From OMIW01 sp044235645 (lineage in GTDB: Bacteria > Bdellovibrionota_C > UBA2361 > OMIW01): a stretch of DNA of 64,000 nucleotides. The translations under genes were made by a program, and so were the position numbers. The stretch lies in the NCBI GenBank assembly GCA_044235645.1, contig JBIIHQ010000002.1, forward strand, positions 248,001 to 312,000. Direction: 5' to 3'. The notes below the pieces were generated by a model. It searched no databases. It was not told the DNA's origin and saw only the letters and a list, made by a program, of their open reading frames with translations. Below are positions 8,867-18,115 of this stretch, one piece after another (the first letter of the stretch is position 1; each line of letters starts with the position of its first letter).

Positions 8867-9178
8867 ATGGAGTTTTTGACAGAAACATTGGGGGATAAAG
8901 GAGTCATTATCGTCGACGCGGATCTTGACACCGAGGCGGCGGGGGAGGCTCTGAAGTCTGCATGTAATTCTCTGAGAGAGCGGGGCAAACGGACGGTCGT
9001 CCTCGACCTCAGTAAGGTTCAGATAATCAACAGTTACGGGATTGGAAAGGTGCTCACCTGCTACAAACAGCTGAAAGCTGAAGGGGGTATTCTGTACGTC
9101 CGGCCTCTTGAAGGATTCGTTAAAGAAACCTTCGAATTGCTGATGCTTGATAAACTCATACCAACCGAAAGGGCCTAG
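8867..9178 (+). CDS. STAS-domain anti-sigma-factor antagonist (SpoIIAA/RsbV-like)
   Basis: The whole 103-residue protein is one STAS domain. The segment TVVLDLSKVQIINSYGIGKVL matches the region of SpoIIAA/RsbV that carries the phosphorylated serine (Ser in INSYG). Such proteins bind an RsbW/SpoIIAB-type kinase to release its target. The next gene encodes just such an HATPase protein, so the two probably form a partner-switching pair. No sigma-B-type sigma factor is nearby, so the final target is unknown. A sigma-28-like promoter lies upstream. Confidence 0.85.
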   Translation: MEFLTETLGDKGVIIVDADLDTEAAGEALKSACNSLRERGKRTVVLDLSKVQIINSYGIGKVLTCYKQLKAEGGILYVRPLEGFVKETFELLMLDKLIPTERA

Positions 9179-9220
9179 GAGCCGGCAAGACGCGCGGGTG
9201 GTTATCCGGAGCAGGCGCTC

Positions 9221-9766
9221 ATGGCGGCTGAGGAACCAACAACAGAAGCGGAAAAGATAGGTCACCTGAAAGGGGCCTCTCAGGAATTTCTTATCCGTTC
9301 CCAAGATTTCCAGAAGGCTCCGCTTACTTTCGAGCTGCTAGATAGGCTTGAGGGAGCGGGTGTGATATCGCAGGACGAGAAGAAGAGGATCTGGGTGGCG
9401 TTCAACGAGGCGGTCACGAATGCCCATGAACACGGAAACCTTGAGCTTCTGTCTGCGTGGCGTGATGAGCCAGGTGAGAACGGGAGCGACCGTTTTTCGG
9501 AAGCGAAAGCGTTACGGACGGACCTACCACCTTTTGCTGACCGAACGATTTGGGTATTTGGTGAGTTTGATGGTGAGTCACTTATCGTGAAAATTCGAGA
9601 TGAGGGACCCGGTTTTGTTCCGGGTTCATCGGCGAGTAGTTCGCATAAGGATCCAGCTGCAAGCCATGGTCGAGGGCTGCGCCTTATCCGTCATTTCATG
9701 GACTCGGTTGAGTTCCAAGAAGGGGGGCGAATGCTGGAGATGAGGAAGCGCCTCATAAGCGAGTAA
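9221..9766 (+). CDS. RsbW/SpoIIAB-like serine kinase (HATPase fold)
   Basis: The 181-residue protein carries a GHKL ATP-binding fold: N-box WVAFNEAVTNAHEHGN, G1-box VKIRDEGPGFVPGS and G2-box SHGRGLRLIRHFMD. There is no dimerisation/His domain, which separates it from histidine kinases and fits anti-sigma serine kinases. Between the N and G1 boxes a ~40-residue insertion (about residues 78-110) is longer than in RsbW. It is encoded 42 bases after the STAS gene, its likely antagonist. The sequence does not show which regulator it controls. Confidence 0.83.
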   Translation: MAAEEPTTEAEKIGHLKGASQEFLIRSQDFQKAPLTFELLDRLEGAGVISQDEKKRIWVAFNEAVTNAHEHGNLELLSAWRDEPGENGSDRFSEAKALRTDLPPFADRTIWVFGEFDGESLIVKIRDEGPGFVPGSSASSSHKDPAASHGRGLRLIRHFMDSVEFQEGGRMLEMRKRLISE

Positions 9767-9834
9767 AATCTACGGAACGGAAGTTATGAAGGGGAGTGAG
9801 CTCATTGAGCCTGTCAGTAAGAGGGGGAGATGAT

Positions 9835-10170
9835 ATGGCGGTGCGATTTCGTTTGCGGGGTCTTGCGGAAACTTTCATCGATCAGGTGACTTGTCCGTGT
9901 TGTGGTATGACAAGTTCCGATGACTCTGAGTTTGCCACTGAACTCACACGAGTATCTTACGAAGGAATAGTCGTCGTGCTTCAGTGCCGACGATGTGCGG
10001 AGGTGTTCGTACCGCTCAATCAGCGGCTCGGGGTCGTAGACCGCTCGAAGCTGAAACTTGCTGTTGAGCAGGATGCTCGAGAAACCGGGGAGCCCGTCTT
10101 CGAGACATTCGCCGCGGTCAGGCTCAGTGCCGAGCAGCACAATGCCCAGAGGAAGGGATCCCTTCATTAG
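9835..10170 (+). CDS. Small zinc-ribbon-like hypothetical protein
   Basis: This 111-residue protein has CPCCG near residue 20 and CRRC about 40 residues later, a likely structural zinc site. The middle and C-terminal part contains RLGVVDRSKLKLAVEQDARETGEPVFETF. No catalytic motif was recognised. The ATG at 9835 has a GGGGGAG site at 5-base spacing; a GTG at 9796 would add 13 residues. It is the last gene of the STAS/HATPase group and convergent with rpmB. The function is unknown. Confidence 0.65.
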   Translation: MAVRFRLRGLAETFIDQVTCPCCGMTSSDDSEFATELTRVSYEGIVVVLQCRRCAEVFVPLNQRLGVVDRSKLKLAVEQDARETGEPVFETFAAVRLSAEQHNAQRKGSLH

Positions 10171-10259
10171 GACCCGGCACGACTACGGATATGGCCCGAG
10201 CAGTATCGTGGCCCGTTTCACTCTCGAGCCAAGAACTACCCTCGCACCCACGGCCAAGT

Positions 10260-10505
10260 TTAGCTCTTCACCAAATCAGAGACTGAGAGGTCGTATTTTC
10301 TGAGGGTCTGATCGATGCCTATCTTGTCGATGGTGCGAAGAATGTCAGTGGCCAATCGGACTCGCACAAATTGTTTCAATTCGGGGATGTAAAGTCGACG
10401 GGTCTGAATGTTAGCCCTGAACACGTGGCTTCGGCGATTGTTTGCGTGGCTTACTCGATTGCCGACCTGACGGCACCTACCTGAAATCGAACATTTATGT
10501 GACAT
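10260..10505 (-). CDS. rpmB: 50S ribosomal protein L28
   Basis: The 81-residue sequence is L28. It starts MSHKCSISGRC, has GNRVSHANNRRSHVF, the hallmark of the family, and ends with LRTIDKIG followed by a short tail. L28 binds the large ribosomal subunit near the exit-site region. The ATG at 10505 has GAGGAAA upstream at about 8-base spacing; in-frame codons further upstream are not part of the family. It is isolated on the minus strand, convergent with the zinc-ribbon gene. Confidence 0.92.
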   Translation of the reverse strand: MSHKCSISGRCRQVGNRVSHANNRRSHVFRANIQTRRLYIPELKQFVRVRLATDILRTIDKIGIDQTLRKYDLSVSDLVKS

Positions 10506-10969
10506 GGTGTATTTTTCCTCAACAGGCGTTCTTCTGAAATGTCCTAATAATCTCTCGGGATGAGCGCGTTTCGACATCAGTCACCGGCTGCCGGAACCTT
10601 TGCCCCCGGCGCTCTTGCCACCTGTTTGGCCTATCGCTCCCCTCGAAGTCGCAATAATTTCTCGACGGTGACGTGCCGAGCTCTCGCTAGCTGCGGGCCC
10701 CCCCGCAACCCTCCCGACTGGAGATCCCACCCGCTCAAGACCCACGACCCCGTGACGACGAAGGCCCACTCATCGGAGTACTCAGAGTGATTGGCGGGGA
10801 GATGGCGTTTTCGACTTCTGTGCACCCGGCAGACGTGAGGCAACGCCTCAGGAGATTGACAGACGAAGAAGTAAAAATCAACCCCCCCCCGAGACGCACA
10901 AAGGGGTGGCGGGGTTGGGGGGCGCTGCTCTCCGAGCGAGCGATTTCGGGCGGAGGATGCCCCTTTTCA
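10506..10969. other. Non-coding gap between rpmB and the TSP3 protein gene
   Basis: This stretch between divergent genes has only short overlapping frames on both strands, none with a recognisable family. It holds a C9 run at 10882-10890 followed by G-rich sequence. Promoters for rpmB and the next gene must lie here or just downstream. Confidence 0.45.
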
Positions 10970-10998
10970 TTGATGAGGGGCAGAGGATTTGTTACCAT
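10970..10998 (+). promoter_or_regulatory. Possible sigma-70 promoter for the TSP3 protein gene
   Basis: TTGATG (10970-10975), a 17-base spacer and TACCAT (10993-10998) lie 42 bases before the ATG. The spacing is ideal and the hexamers are moderate matches. Confidence 0.4.
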
Positions 10999-11040
10999 CA
11001 AAAAGTGGAAAGTTGCTCTCTCGGAAATTCGGAGGAAGTT

Positions 11041-11595
11041 ATGAAAAGGTCGATGATGGGTGCTTGTTTGTGTCTTTGTTTCGGAGTGTTGATAGCCTCG
11101 CCGGCATACGCAGGGCCGCGGTTGAAGAAGGCACGTTCCGAAGCGCTTGCTGTTCTTCGCGCTGAGCAGAAGTTGGCGAGGGCGGTTGCTCGGTTGAGTT
11201 TTGCCGAAAAGCGGGAGCTCAAAAAAGGTCGAGCACTCGGAAAAGATTCCGATAAGGACGGGATCCCGGACATTGTCGAAGGGGCGATTGGGAGCGGGCG
11301 GTGTGACGTCGATTCCGATGATGATGGCGTCAGTGACGACAGTGATGAGCAGGAAAAGACCCCTGGCTCTGTCGGTGGAGCGAAGAGTTTTGAGATAAAG
11401 GGGGTCGTTCAGTCATTCGCCGATCCGGTGGTAACTATTGGAGGGCTTTCGTATACCTTGGCCTCCAATGCTTCTTTTGGAGACAAGGGATTCTCGAAGA
11501 GCGATATCCTTCCGGGGGTTTGTGTGGAGGTCGAGGGATTCGCGAAGGATGAGGTCAGAACGGCCACGAAGATAAAAGGCGATGACGATTGTTAG
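11041..11595 (+). CDS. Secreted protein with thrombospondin type 3-like calcium repeats
   Basis: The 184-residue protein has a signal peptide ending near AYA-GP (about residue 24), then a basic helical stretch. Next come acidic repeats of the type DSDKDGIPDIVEG and DVDSDDDGVSDDSDE (about residues 75-105), which match calcium-binding TSP3 repeats. The C-terminal ~75 residues (EIKGVVQSFADPVVTIGGLSYTL onward) resemble the DUF5666-type beta domain. GGAGG precedes the ATG. It is probably periplasmic or surface located and the function is unknown. The leaderless upstream extension of the frame is not needed. Confidence 0.7.
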   Translation: MKRSMMGACLCLCFGVLIASPAYAGPRLKKARSEALAVLRAEQKLARAVARLSFAEKRELKKGRALGKDSDKDGIPDIVEGAIGSGRCDVDSDDDGVSDDSDEQEKTPGSVGGAKSFEIKGVVQSFADPVVTIGGLSYTLASNASFGDKGFSKSDILPGVCVEVEGFAKDEVRTATKIKGDDDC

Positions 11596-11951
11596 GGAAA
11601 GGGACAAGGGGGTTTCTGGTCTCGGATCGTATCCTCGAGGAGGTGCTGGAAAGGCGTCTCCTCCACTTTTATGCTGATATGGGGACGGCAGGATTCTGAC
11701 CAGAAGTCAGCTGTTTCGGCGAACTACAGGTGGGGCTGGGCATGTGAAAGTAATGCCAGCTCGCGAAGGGGATGCGCGTTAGTAGCCACGAGCTGTCTGA
11801 AGGGTCGCATCCTGATCATTAGTAACATTTCTGTAAGAGTCAGCTCAGCGGGGCGTTAAGAATCATAGCGCAGTTGTCGAGATACATTCTGCGGTCCACA
11901 TTTTCAGGTCCTCAAAAGGGCTCATTTTCAAGATAATTCGAGTTAGTAGGT
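11596..11951. other. Non-coding gap before sucA
   Basis: About 355 bases without a convincing gene. A loose GAGGAG/CTCCTC inverted repeat followed by ACTTTT near 11636-11668 could end the previous transcript. No promoter was recognised with confidence. Confidence 0.4.
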
Positions 11952-14849
11952 ATGTCCTCTCAACAGAGTATTTCAGGAGGAGGCAAATCAGCCTCGCCCC
12001 GGTCTATCATTGACCTATCCCACCTGTTCCAGCAGTGGGGACCCAATGCCGGGTTGATCGCGGAGTTATACGCGCTTTATCGGATAGATTCGGCTCTGGT
12101 CAGTCAGGAATGGGCGCGTTACTTCGAGGAGCTTAACGGTGGGCAGGGCGGGTCGGAGCAAGGGGGAGAACGACCGGCCGAGCATCCCGGATCACGAAAC
12201 GGTTCATCAGCGAATGGAGCATATCTGAACGGGAGTCGGGCCAACGGTGCAGCCGCTCATGCCGCTGAAGTGACTGTTCACGATCGAGATCTGGGAGGTG
12301 CCGCAGGTTCAGTTATCGCGGCAAACGCGCTTCACGAGGCTTTCCGACGGTCAGGGCACTTTGTGGCCGATACCAATCCGCTGCATGCGGGAGTACACGT
12401 GCCTCGCCGCATTCCTGAGTTGGCACTCGAAGCATACGGACGGGGGGCGGAGGAAAGGCTGGGTGCTGCACGCGGGGTAGACTCCTTTCTGGCCCCGGTT
12501 CCCGAGACGTTGGGGGCATGTGTTGAGGGTTTGAATCGCGCCTACTGCGGTACGATTGGGTTCGAGGTGCATCACCTTCGCGACCGTGCCGAACGGGAGT
12601 GGTGGTATAGAATTATTGAGGGCGAGTCGCGGGCTCTTTCAAGTGGGCAGCGAAAACGGGCCCTTGAGTTGGTGACCCGTGCCGAGGGGCTTGAGTCAGA
12701 GATCCATCGGCGATATGTCGGTGTCAAGCGGTTCTCTATCGAAGGGGGTGAAGCGATGCTCCCACTGGTAGACAGCTTGATCGATGCGGTTGCGGCGAGG
12801 GGGACTCAGGAAGCGGTGATCGGTATGGCCCATCGGGGGCGACTGAATGTTCTCGCAAATATTCTGAAAAAGCCCCTGGTTGAGATCTTTCGAGAGTTTG
12901 AAGACAAGACCTGGTACGCAGCGGCGGGTTCAGGCGATGTAAAATACCATCACGGATATCGCACCGAATACCGGGTTTCCGAGGGTCGGTCGGTGACCGT
13001 TACTCTCGCTCCTAATCCATCCCACCTTGAATTTGTGAACCCGGTAGTCGAGGGGATGGCGAAAGCTCTTGAGGTCACCCGTCATCAGAGACAAAGAGGG
13101 TCCGTTCTGCCGATAGTTCTTCATGGGGATGCTGCAATCATCGGACAGGGTGTTGTCGCAGAAGCGTACAATTTATCTCGTCTCTGTGGGTACGACGTTG
13201 GGGGAACGGTTCATGTGGTGATTAACAACCAGGTCGGATTTACTGCAACGCCGGTGGAGTCGCGGTCGACTGATTACTGCACCGACACGGGAAAAGCGTT
13301 TAACCTCCCCGTCCTGCATGTGAATGGTGATGATATCGACGCCTGTCTCTGGGTTGCAGAGTTGGCAGCTCGGTGGCGGGCGGAAACGGGGCGAGGGATA
13401 ATGCTCGACCTTGTGTGCTATAGAAAATACGGACATAACGAGGGGGATGATCCAACCTTTACGCAGCCGGTCATGTATCAGGCGATAAAGAGTCGGCCGT
13501 CGCCGTATGAGCGATATCGCTCGCAGTTGATCGGTGCGGGGGTTGTCACTGAGAGCGAAGCGGTGGCGATGCGAGATGAATTTCTCGCTGAATTCAACCG
13601 TCATCGGGATCGTGCTTCAGCGACGGTAGTCGGAGAGGCGTCTCCCTTGCACGGCCGGTATCGTACCTACCACGATATTCCCACGGTTTCTCACGAGACC
13701 CTTGTCGATATATCGCGCCGGTTGACTGCGTTCCCAGAGGGGTTTGAGCCCCACCCGAAGGTAAAAGTCCTTCTTGAAAAGCGAGTTCAGGCGGTTGAAA
13801 AGGGGATCGGTATTGAATGGGGGCTTGCCGAGGGGCTGGCTTTCGGTCTCCTTGCTCACGAAGGCAAGCGGGTGCGACTTTCAGGCCAAGATGCAGGTCG
13901 GGGAACATTCAGTCAGCGTCACCTTGTGATAGCGGATGTGAGCGGTCGCGCTCCGTTTACGCCGCTTGCCGACGGGTGGCAGGCCGAAGGGCGGGGGGAG
14001 GTTGAAATTATCACAAGTGCTCTCTCTGAATCAGCGATCATCGGGTATGAGTTCGGTTATGCTCACGTGGCATCGAAGGACCTCACTCTGTGGGAGGGGC
14101 AATTCGGGGACTTTGTGAATGGGGCCCAGGTTTATATCGACCAATTCATTTCGAGCTCTGAGGCGAAGTGGGGACAGCTTTCGGGGCTGGTGTTGTTGTT
14201 ACCTCATGCTTACGAGGGGCAAGGAAGCGAGCACTCAAGTGCTCGGCTCGAGCGATTTTTGCAGATAGCCGCAGAGGGCAATTTGAGTGTTGCGTACCCT
14301 TCGACGGCAGCCCAGCACTTTCACCTCTTGCGCCGACAGGCTTACACTGAGCCCCAGCGGCCCCTGGTGGTTATGACCCCGAAGAGCCTTCTTCGTCATC
14401 CTGATGCTGCAGCAACGGGGAGGGAACTGATCGAGGGATCTTTTCGGTCGGTGCTTGTTGATACCGTTGGTACTGCTCCGTCGAGTGGCCGGGTTATTTG
14501 CTGTTCGGGGAAGGTTTACCATGATATCGTCACCCGGGCTCGGAGCGTTGAGGCGCTACCGAAGACCGTTATTATACGCCTCGAACAGCTATACCCCTTC
14601 CCTACTGAGGAGCTGAAAGCAGTATTTGGGGGCATCCCCACGCCATCTTCAGTGATATGGGCTCAGGAGGAGCACGAGAACATGGGAGCATGGCGTTTTG
14701 TCGAGCCGATTTTCCGCCGAGAATGTGGCATACAGCTGTCTTATGTGGGGCGAGCTGAAGCGGCCAGTACTGCTGATGGGTCGGGATCCTTTCATGCCCG
14801 GCATCAGGCGAGGATCACCGCAGAAGCCCTGGGATTGGAGGGTCGATAG
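11952..14849 (+). CDS. sucA: 2-oxoglutarate dehydrogenase E1 component
   Basis: SucA decarboxylates 2-oxoglutarate with thiamine diphosphate in the TCA cycle. The 965 residues show the N-terminal E2-binding motif region (LIAELYALYRIDSALV), GMAHRGRLNVLAN, the ThDP/Mg segment GDAAIIGQGVVAEAYNLS and INNQVGFT, and C-terminal QEEHENMGAW. An unusual Gly/Ser/Asn/Ala-rich linker (about residues 60-110) follows the N-terminal peptide. E2 (sucB) is normally next but is not found in the window; the following gene is unrelated. E2 and E3 must be encoded elsewhere. Confidence 0.95.
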   Translation: MSSQQSISGGGKSASPRSIIDLSHLFQQWGPNAGLIAELYALYRIDSALVSQEWARYFEELNGGQGGSEQGGERPAEHPGSRNGSSANGAYLNGSRANGAAAHAAEVTVHDRDLGGAAGSVIAANALHEAFRRSGHFVADTNPLHAGVHVPRRIPELALEAYGRGAEERLGAARGVDSFLAPVPETLGACVEGLNRAYCGTIGFEVHHLRDRAEREWWYRIIEGESRALSSGQRKRALELVTRAEGLESEIHRRYVGVKRFSIEGGEAMLPLVDSLIDAVAARGTQEAVIGMAHRGRLNVLANILKKPLVEIFREFEDKTWYAAAGSGDVKYHHGYRTEYRVSEGRSVTVTLAPNPSHLEFVNPVVEGMAKALEVTRHQRQRGSVLPIVLHGDAAIIGQGVVAEAYNLSRLCGYDVGGTVHVVINNQVGFTATPVESRSTDYCTDTGKAFNLPVLHVNGDDIDACLWVAELAARWRAETGRGIMLDLVCYRKYGHNEGDDPTFTQPVMYQAIKSRPSPYERYRSQLIGAGVVTESEAVAMRDEFLAEFNRHRDRASATVVGEASPLHGRYRTYHDIPTVSHETLVDISRRLTAFPEGFEPHPKVKVLLEKRVQAVEKGIGIEWGLAEGLAFGLLAHEGKRVRLSGQDAGRGTFSQRHLVIADVSGRAPFTPLADGWQAEGRGEVEIITSALSESAIIGYEFGYAHVASKDLTLWEGQFGDFVNGAQVYIDQFISSSEAKWGQLSGLVLLLPHAYEGQGSEHSSARLERFLQIAAEGNLSVAYPSTAAQHFHLLRRQAYTEPQRPLVVMTPKSLLRHPDAAATGRELIEGSFRSVLVDTVGTAPSSGRVICCSGKVYHDIVTRARSVEALPKTVIIRLEQLYPFPTEELKAVFGGIPTPSSVIWAQEEHENMGAWRFVEPIFRRECGIQLSYVGRAEAASTADGSGSFHARHQARITAEALGLEGR

Positions 14850-14996
14850 TATCGCATCGGACTAATTGTTTGATGTTGGGGGTTAAACGGCGGTTTAAAT
14901 TCACTCAAGGGGTGCTCAAATTTGGTCGATAATCTCTCTGTTGTTAACGGTTGTCCCCTGCGAAGAAGGTGGGGGGGCACAAACGCGGAGACTATC

Positions 14997-15323
14997 ATGA
15001 GTTGGAAAGCCCCCTTTGTCGTATTTCGGTTCACCCCAACGGGAACGGTGGAAGAGGTTTATGAGGCAGAGCACCTCGAAGCGGCCCGCTACTGGCTGAT
15101 GTACATCGCTGAGGCGGGGGATGTTCTGTGTCGGACCCCTATCCATCCAAGACACTCTAAAAAAGGTAAGCAAGCGGAGTACTGGAGCCACAAAGAATCG
15201 AGCGGAACGATTCGGATGGACGAGGTTGTCTGGCGACAGCATATTGAGTCTCTGACGAAGAAAGCCCCTGAGCTTCCCAGCGAGTCTTTGAAGAATGGTG
15301 AGGTGCAGCAAGGTGCAGTGTAG
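14997..15323 (+). CDS. Hypothetical protein, 108 residues
   Basis: The ATG at 14997 has GGAG at 8-base spacing; an earlier in-frame start at 14922 lacks one. The protein is soluble, with VVFRFTPTGTVEEVYEAEHLEAARYWLMYIAEAGDVLCRTP as its most ordered part (beta hairpin plus helix) and a polar C-terminal tail. No family was recognised. It follows sucA by 147 bases and may be read through from it or independently. Coding status rests on the ribosome site and the amphipathic pattern. Confidence 0.55.
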   Translation: MSWKAPFVVFRFTPTGTVEEVYEAEHLEAARYWLMYIAEAGDVLCRTPIHPRHSKKGKQAEYWSHKESSGTIRMDEVVWRQHIESLTKKAPELPSESLKNGEVQQGAV

Positions 15324-15683
15324 GAGACCTCATGTGCTGATATTGGTGCCCCTTTCTGGATTTTACTGAATCCTTTGTGTATACTTATGAGGTGTTGTTC
15401 CTCGGGTCGCGCCTTTGGTCGTTGTCTGAGATACGTGCTTTCTTGCGACCCTAAAAAAGCCAAAAAGAGAAAAGCGGGTACCCCCTCGGGGGCGGGCGGA
15501 CATCTTCCGTCAACGTGTTTCGCGTAAGAATCTCTCCAGCATTCCGTAGAACGCCACATTCCAATTTCGTCTCCTGCTCGGGTGTTCACACGTGAGGGGG
15601 GAGCCGTATTCCTTTAAAAAGGGACGGTGCGGGGAGGTAGTGCCTCCTTTGAGATCTTTAATCGCCGTTCGAAGGGCATTTTC
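15324..15683. other. Leader region of the DEAD-box helicase gene
   Basis: About 360 bases with no supported gene. It includes CCCCCTCGGGGGCGG (15480-15494) and A-rich patches near 15450-15470. Helicase genes of the cold-shock type often have long leaders, but nothing here could be identified as a specific regulator. Confidence 0.4.
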
Positions 15684-17915
15684 ATGACTGAATCGTTATG
15701 CTTGTTTGAGGCCCTTGGCCTCTCTTCCACCGTTGCGGGAACCGTGCGTGAGCTGGGGTTCACCGAGCCTACCCCCATCCAACGATCGAGTGTGCCGGTC
15801 GTTCTGAGTGGGGCAGATATCATTGGTCGCGCCCAGACAGGGAGCGGTAAGACGGCAGCTTTTGCGTTGCCTATTCTTGATCGGCTCGAGCGGCGTCGGA
15901 CAGGGGTGCAAGTGCTGGTGCTTACCCCGACCCGAGAGCTGGCATGTCAGGTTGCGGAAGCGATGCAGCAATTTGCGCGCGGTATGTCTTGGGTGAAATT
16001 CGCCGTTTTGTACGGAGGAGCTCGGTACGACCGTCAGCTCCGCGAGTTGCGCGAGTCACCGCAGATTGTTGTCGCAACCCCCGGTCGACTTGCCGACCAT
16101 CAGAGGCGTGGTTCGTTGTCACTGAGTGACGTGCGGATGGTCGTGCTCGATGAAGCAGATGAAATGCTCGCAATGGGATTTCGGGAAGATGTGGAGGCTA
16201 TTTTAAGCACAACGCAGGGAACCCGTCAGACTCTCCTTTTTTCGGCGACAATGCCCCCCGCAATCAGAGAGCTTGCTCAGCGATTTTTGAAGGAACCGGT
16301 TGATGTATCCATAGAATCGACCCGAGCAACGGCACCTGCAATTGACCAGCGATTCTGGATAGTCGGTGGCATGTCAAAGATCGAGGCGCTCGATCGAGTG
16401 CTGACGGGTACCGATTTCTCGGCGATGGTCGTTTTCGTGAGAACCAAGGCATCGGCGATCGAGATAGCCGACGCAATAGGACAGCGAGGTCACGACGGAG
16501 TCGCGCTTCACGGAGACATGAAGCAGGCGGAACGGGAGCGGGTTGTTGGCGATCTGCGGTCCGGTAAGCGACGTCTTTTGATTGCGACCGATGTCGCCGC
16601 GCGGGGCCTTGATCTCAGTGTTGTGTCGCATGTGGTTAATTTTGATCTTCCAGGCGATCAGGAGTCGTATGTTCATCGGATAGGAAGGACAGGGCGTGCA
16701 GGCCGCTCGGGGACAGCTATTTCGTTTGTTTCTCCGCGGGAGCGGTTTAGACTTCGAATCTTAGAGCGAGCAAGTGGTGGCACCATAACACCCTACCCAA
16801 TGCCGACGACGGCAGCGATTCGTCAGGTTCGAATCGATCGGTTTCGGGAGGAGATTGCAAGAATAAGCGATACCCCAGCGGTGACTCACTATCGAGAGAT
16901 TGTCAAGGAGTTCGTTGCCTCGGGAGGACTATCTGTTGAGGATATCGCAGCATCGGTGAGTGCTCTGTTGCATCGGGGCAATCCGATAATTCCGCCGATG
17001 CGGATTGTTGAACGACGCGCCTCAGAGCGACGGCCCGATGAAAGGGAAGTCGCTGAAGAGAAGAGGGAGGTGAAGGCTGGCAGAGAGCGGGGTGAGGAGC
17101 GAACACGCCCGTCACGAGTCCGGTCGCCCGAAAACGATCAATCTGATCGTTCACTTCGATTTGTCAGTTGTGAACTTGACGGTGGGCGAACAGGGGGATT
17201 AACGATTGAGGCGATTGTCGCGGCGATTGCGGATGCACTTGGGGTGCCGAGTCGATTACTCGGGAAGGTTCGGATCTTCGAGGATCGCTCGACGGTTGAG
17301 ATTCCGGAGGATGGAATCGATCGGGCAAAAAAACGGCTTCGACGGCTCTGGATAGTTGATCGTCGGTACAAGGTAGCTCCGATTGAGGAAGCTTCGTCGC
17401 GGGAAAAAAGAGAGCACCCTGCCGAAAAGCGAGAGCGGGTGACCCCTCGGCGATCGGGAACTGAGATTCAGATGGTTGAAGATAATCGTGACCGTATCGA
17501 GAGAAAAGAGCGTCGAGGCGTGGCTCGAGATGACGGTGCCCGCCGGGGTAGTGCATATCGGGGGGGCAGAAAGGAGGGTGCTGATAGGGTAGTTTCCGCG
17601 CCTCGTAGCCGTGCCCGGCAAGGTGATTCACGAGACGATCGCGTTCAACGAAAGGATGAGCGCCGAGGGGTGTCTCCGCGAGGAGCGCAGCCTCGGGACC
17701 GAGAACGGCTCTCTACCGGACGGTCTCCTCGTCGTAGTGGACCGCAACGTGAAGTCAGCACAAGCCGTAGTCGTGTTCCATCGGAGCGCGGGTCCCGGCA
17801 GAATGGTCGGCGGAATGGCACGGATACCGATGCTCCGAGAGAACGACGGTCAGGGGGGCGGGAAGGTCGTACGTCGGCGGGCGGTCGTCGCGAGAGGACG
17901 CAATCGAGGAGATAA
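15684..17915 (+). CDS. deaD: DEAD-box RNA helicase with DbpA-type RNA-binding domain and Arg-rich tail
   Basis: This ATP-dependent RNA helicase probably acts in ribosome assembly or RNA decay. Residues 1-370 form the RecA-like core: Q motif (FTEPTPIQ), AQTGSGKT, PTRELA, TPGR, LDEADEML, SATMP, ARGLDL and HRIGRTGR. A DbpA/CsdA-type RNA-binding domain lies near residues 490-570 (TIEAIVAAIADALGV, VEIPEDGIDRAKKRLR). The last ~170 residues are very rich in Arg, Ser, Gly and Glu and look disordered. The ATG at 15684 begins a normal Q-motif leader; an in-frame ATG at 15627 is less likely. Confidence 0.9.
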   Translation: MTESLCLFEALGLSSTVAGTVRELGFTEPTPIQRSSVPVVLSGADIIGRAQTGSGKTAAFALPILDRLERRRTGVQVLVLTPTRELACQVAEAMQQFARGMSWVKFAVLYGGARYDRQLRELRESPQIVVATPGRLADHQRRGSLSLSDVRMVVLDEADEMLAMGFREDVEAILSTTQGTRQTLLFSATMPPAIRELAQRFLKEPVDVSIESTRATAPAIDQRFWIVGGMSKIEALDRVLTGTDFSAMVVFVRTKASAIEIADAIGQRGHDGVALHGDMKQAERERVVGDLRSGKRRLLIATDVAARGLDLSVVSHVVNFDLPGDQESYVHRIGRTGRAGRSGTAISFVSPRERFRLRILERASGGTITPYPMPTTAAIRQVRIDRFREEIARISDTPAVTHYREIVKEFVASGGLSVEDIAASVSALLHRGNPIIPPMRIVERRASERRPDEREVAEEKREVKAGRERGEERTRPSRVRSPENDQSDRSLRFVSCELDGGRTGGLTIEAIVAAIADALGVPSRLLGKVRIFEDRSTVEIPEDGIDRAKKRLRRLWIVDRRYKVAPIEEASSREKREHPAEKRERVTPRRSGTEIQMVEDNRDRIERKERRGVARDDGARRGSAYRGGRKEGADRVVSAPRSRARQGDSRDDRVQRKDERRGVSPRGAQPRDRERLSTGRSPRRSGPQREVSTSRSRVPSERGSRQNGRRNGTDTDAPRERRSGGREGRTSAGGRRERTQSRR

Positions 17916-18115
17916 GGGGGAGACCTCGCTCTGACCATACCATTATCGACCAGTTAGTGGTATGAGTAAGGGGTGTGTGTCCATGATCTCGATAAGTTGT
18001 GCATCTATCTCCAAAGAGATTGAGAGTATCTCAGTGAGGTAGGAATTCCGGAGACATGTTCACACCCGTTGTCTGTTGATGCCTGCCCACACTGACATGC
18101 TCTCCAAACGCGAAC

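Noticed and set aside
10906..11040. Upstream extension of the TSP3 protein
   Set aside because: The signal peptide and GGAGG site fit the ATG at 11041; the extension has no pattern.
17611..17934. 107-codon frame inside the helicase tail
   Set aside because: It lies in another frame of a repetitive Arg-rich coding region and is a shadow.
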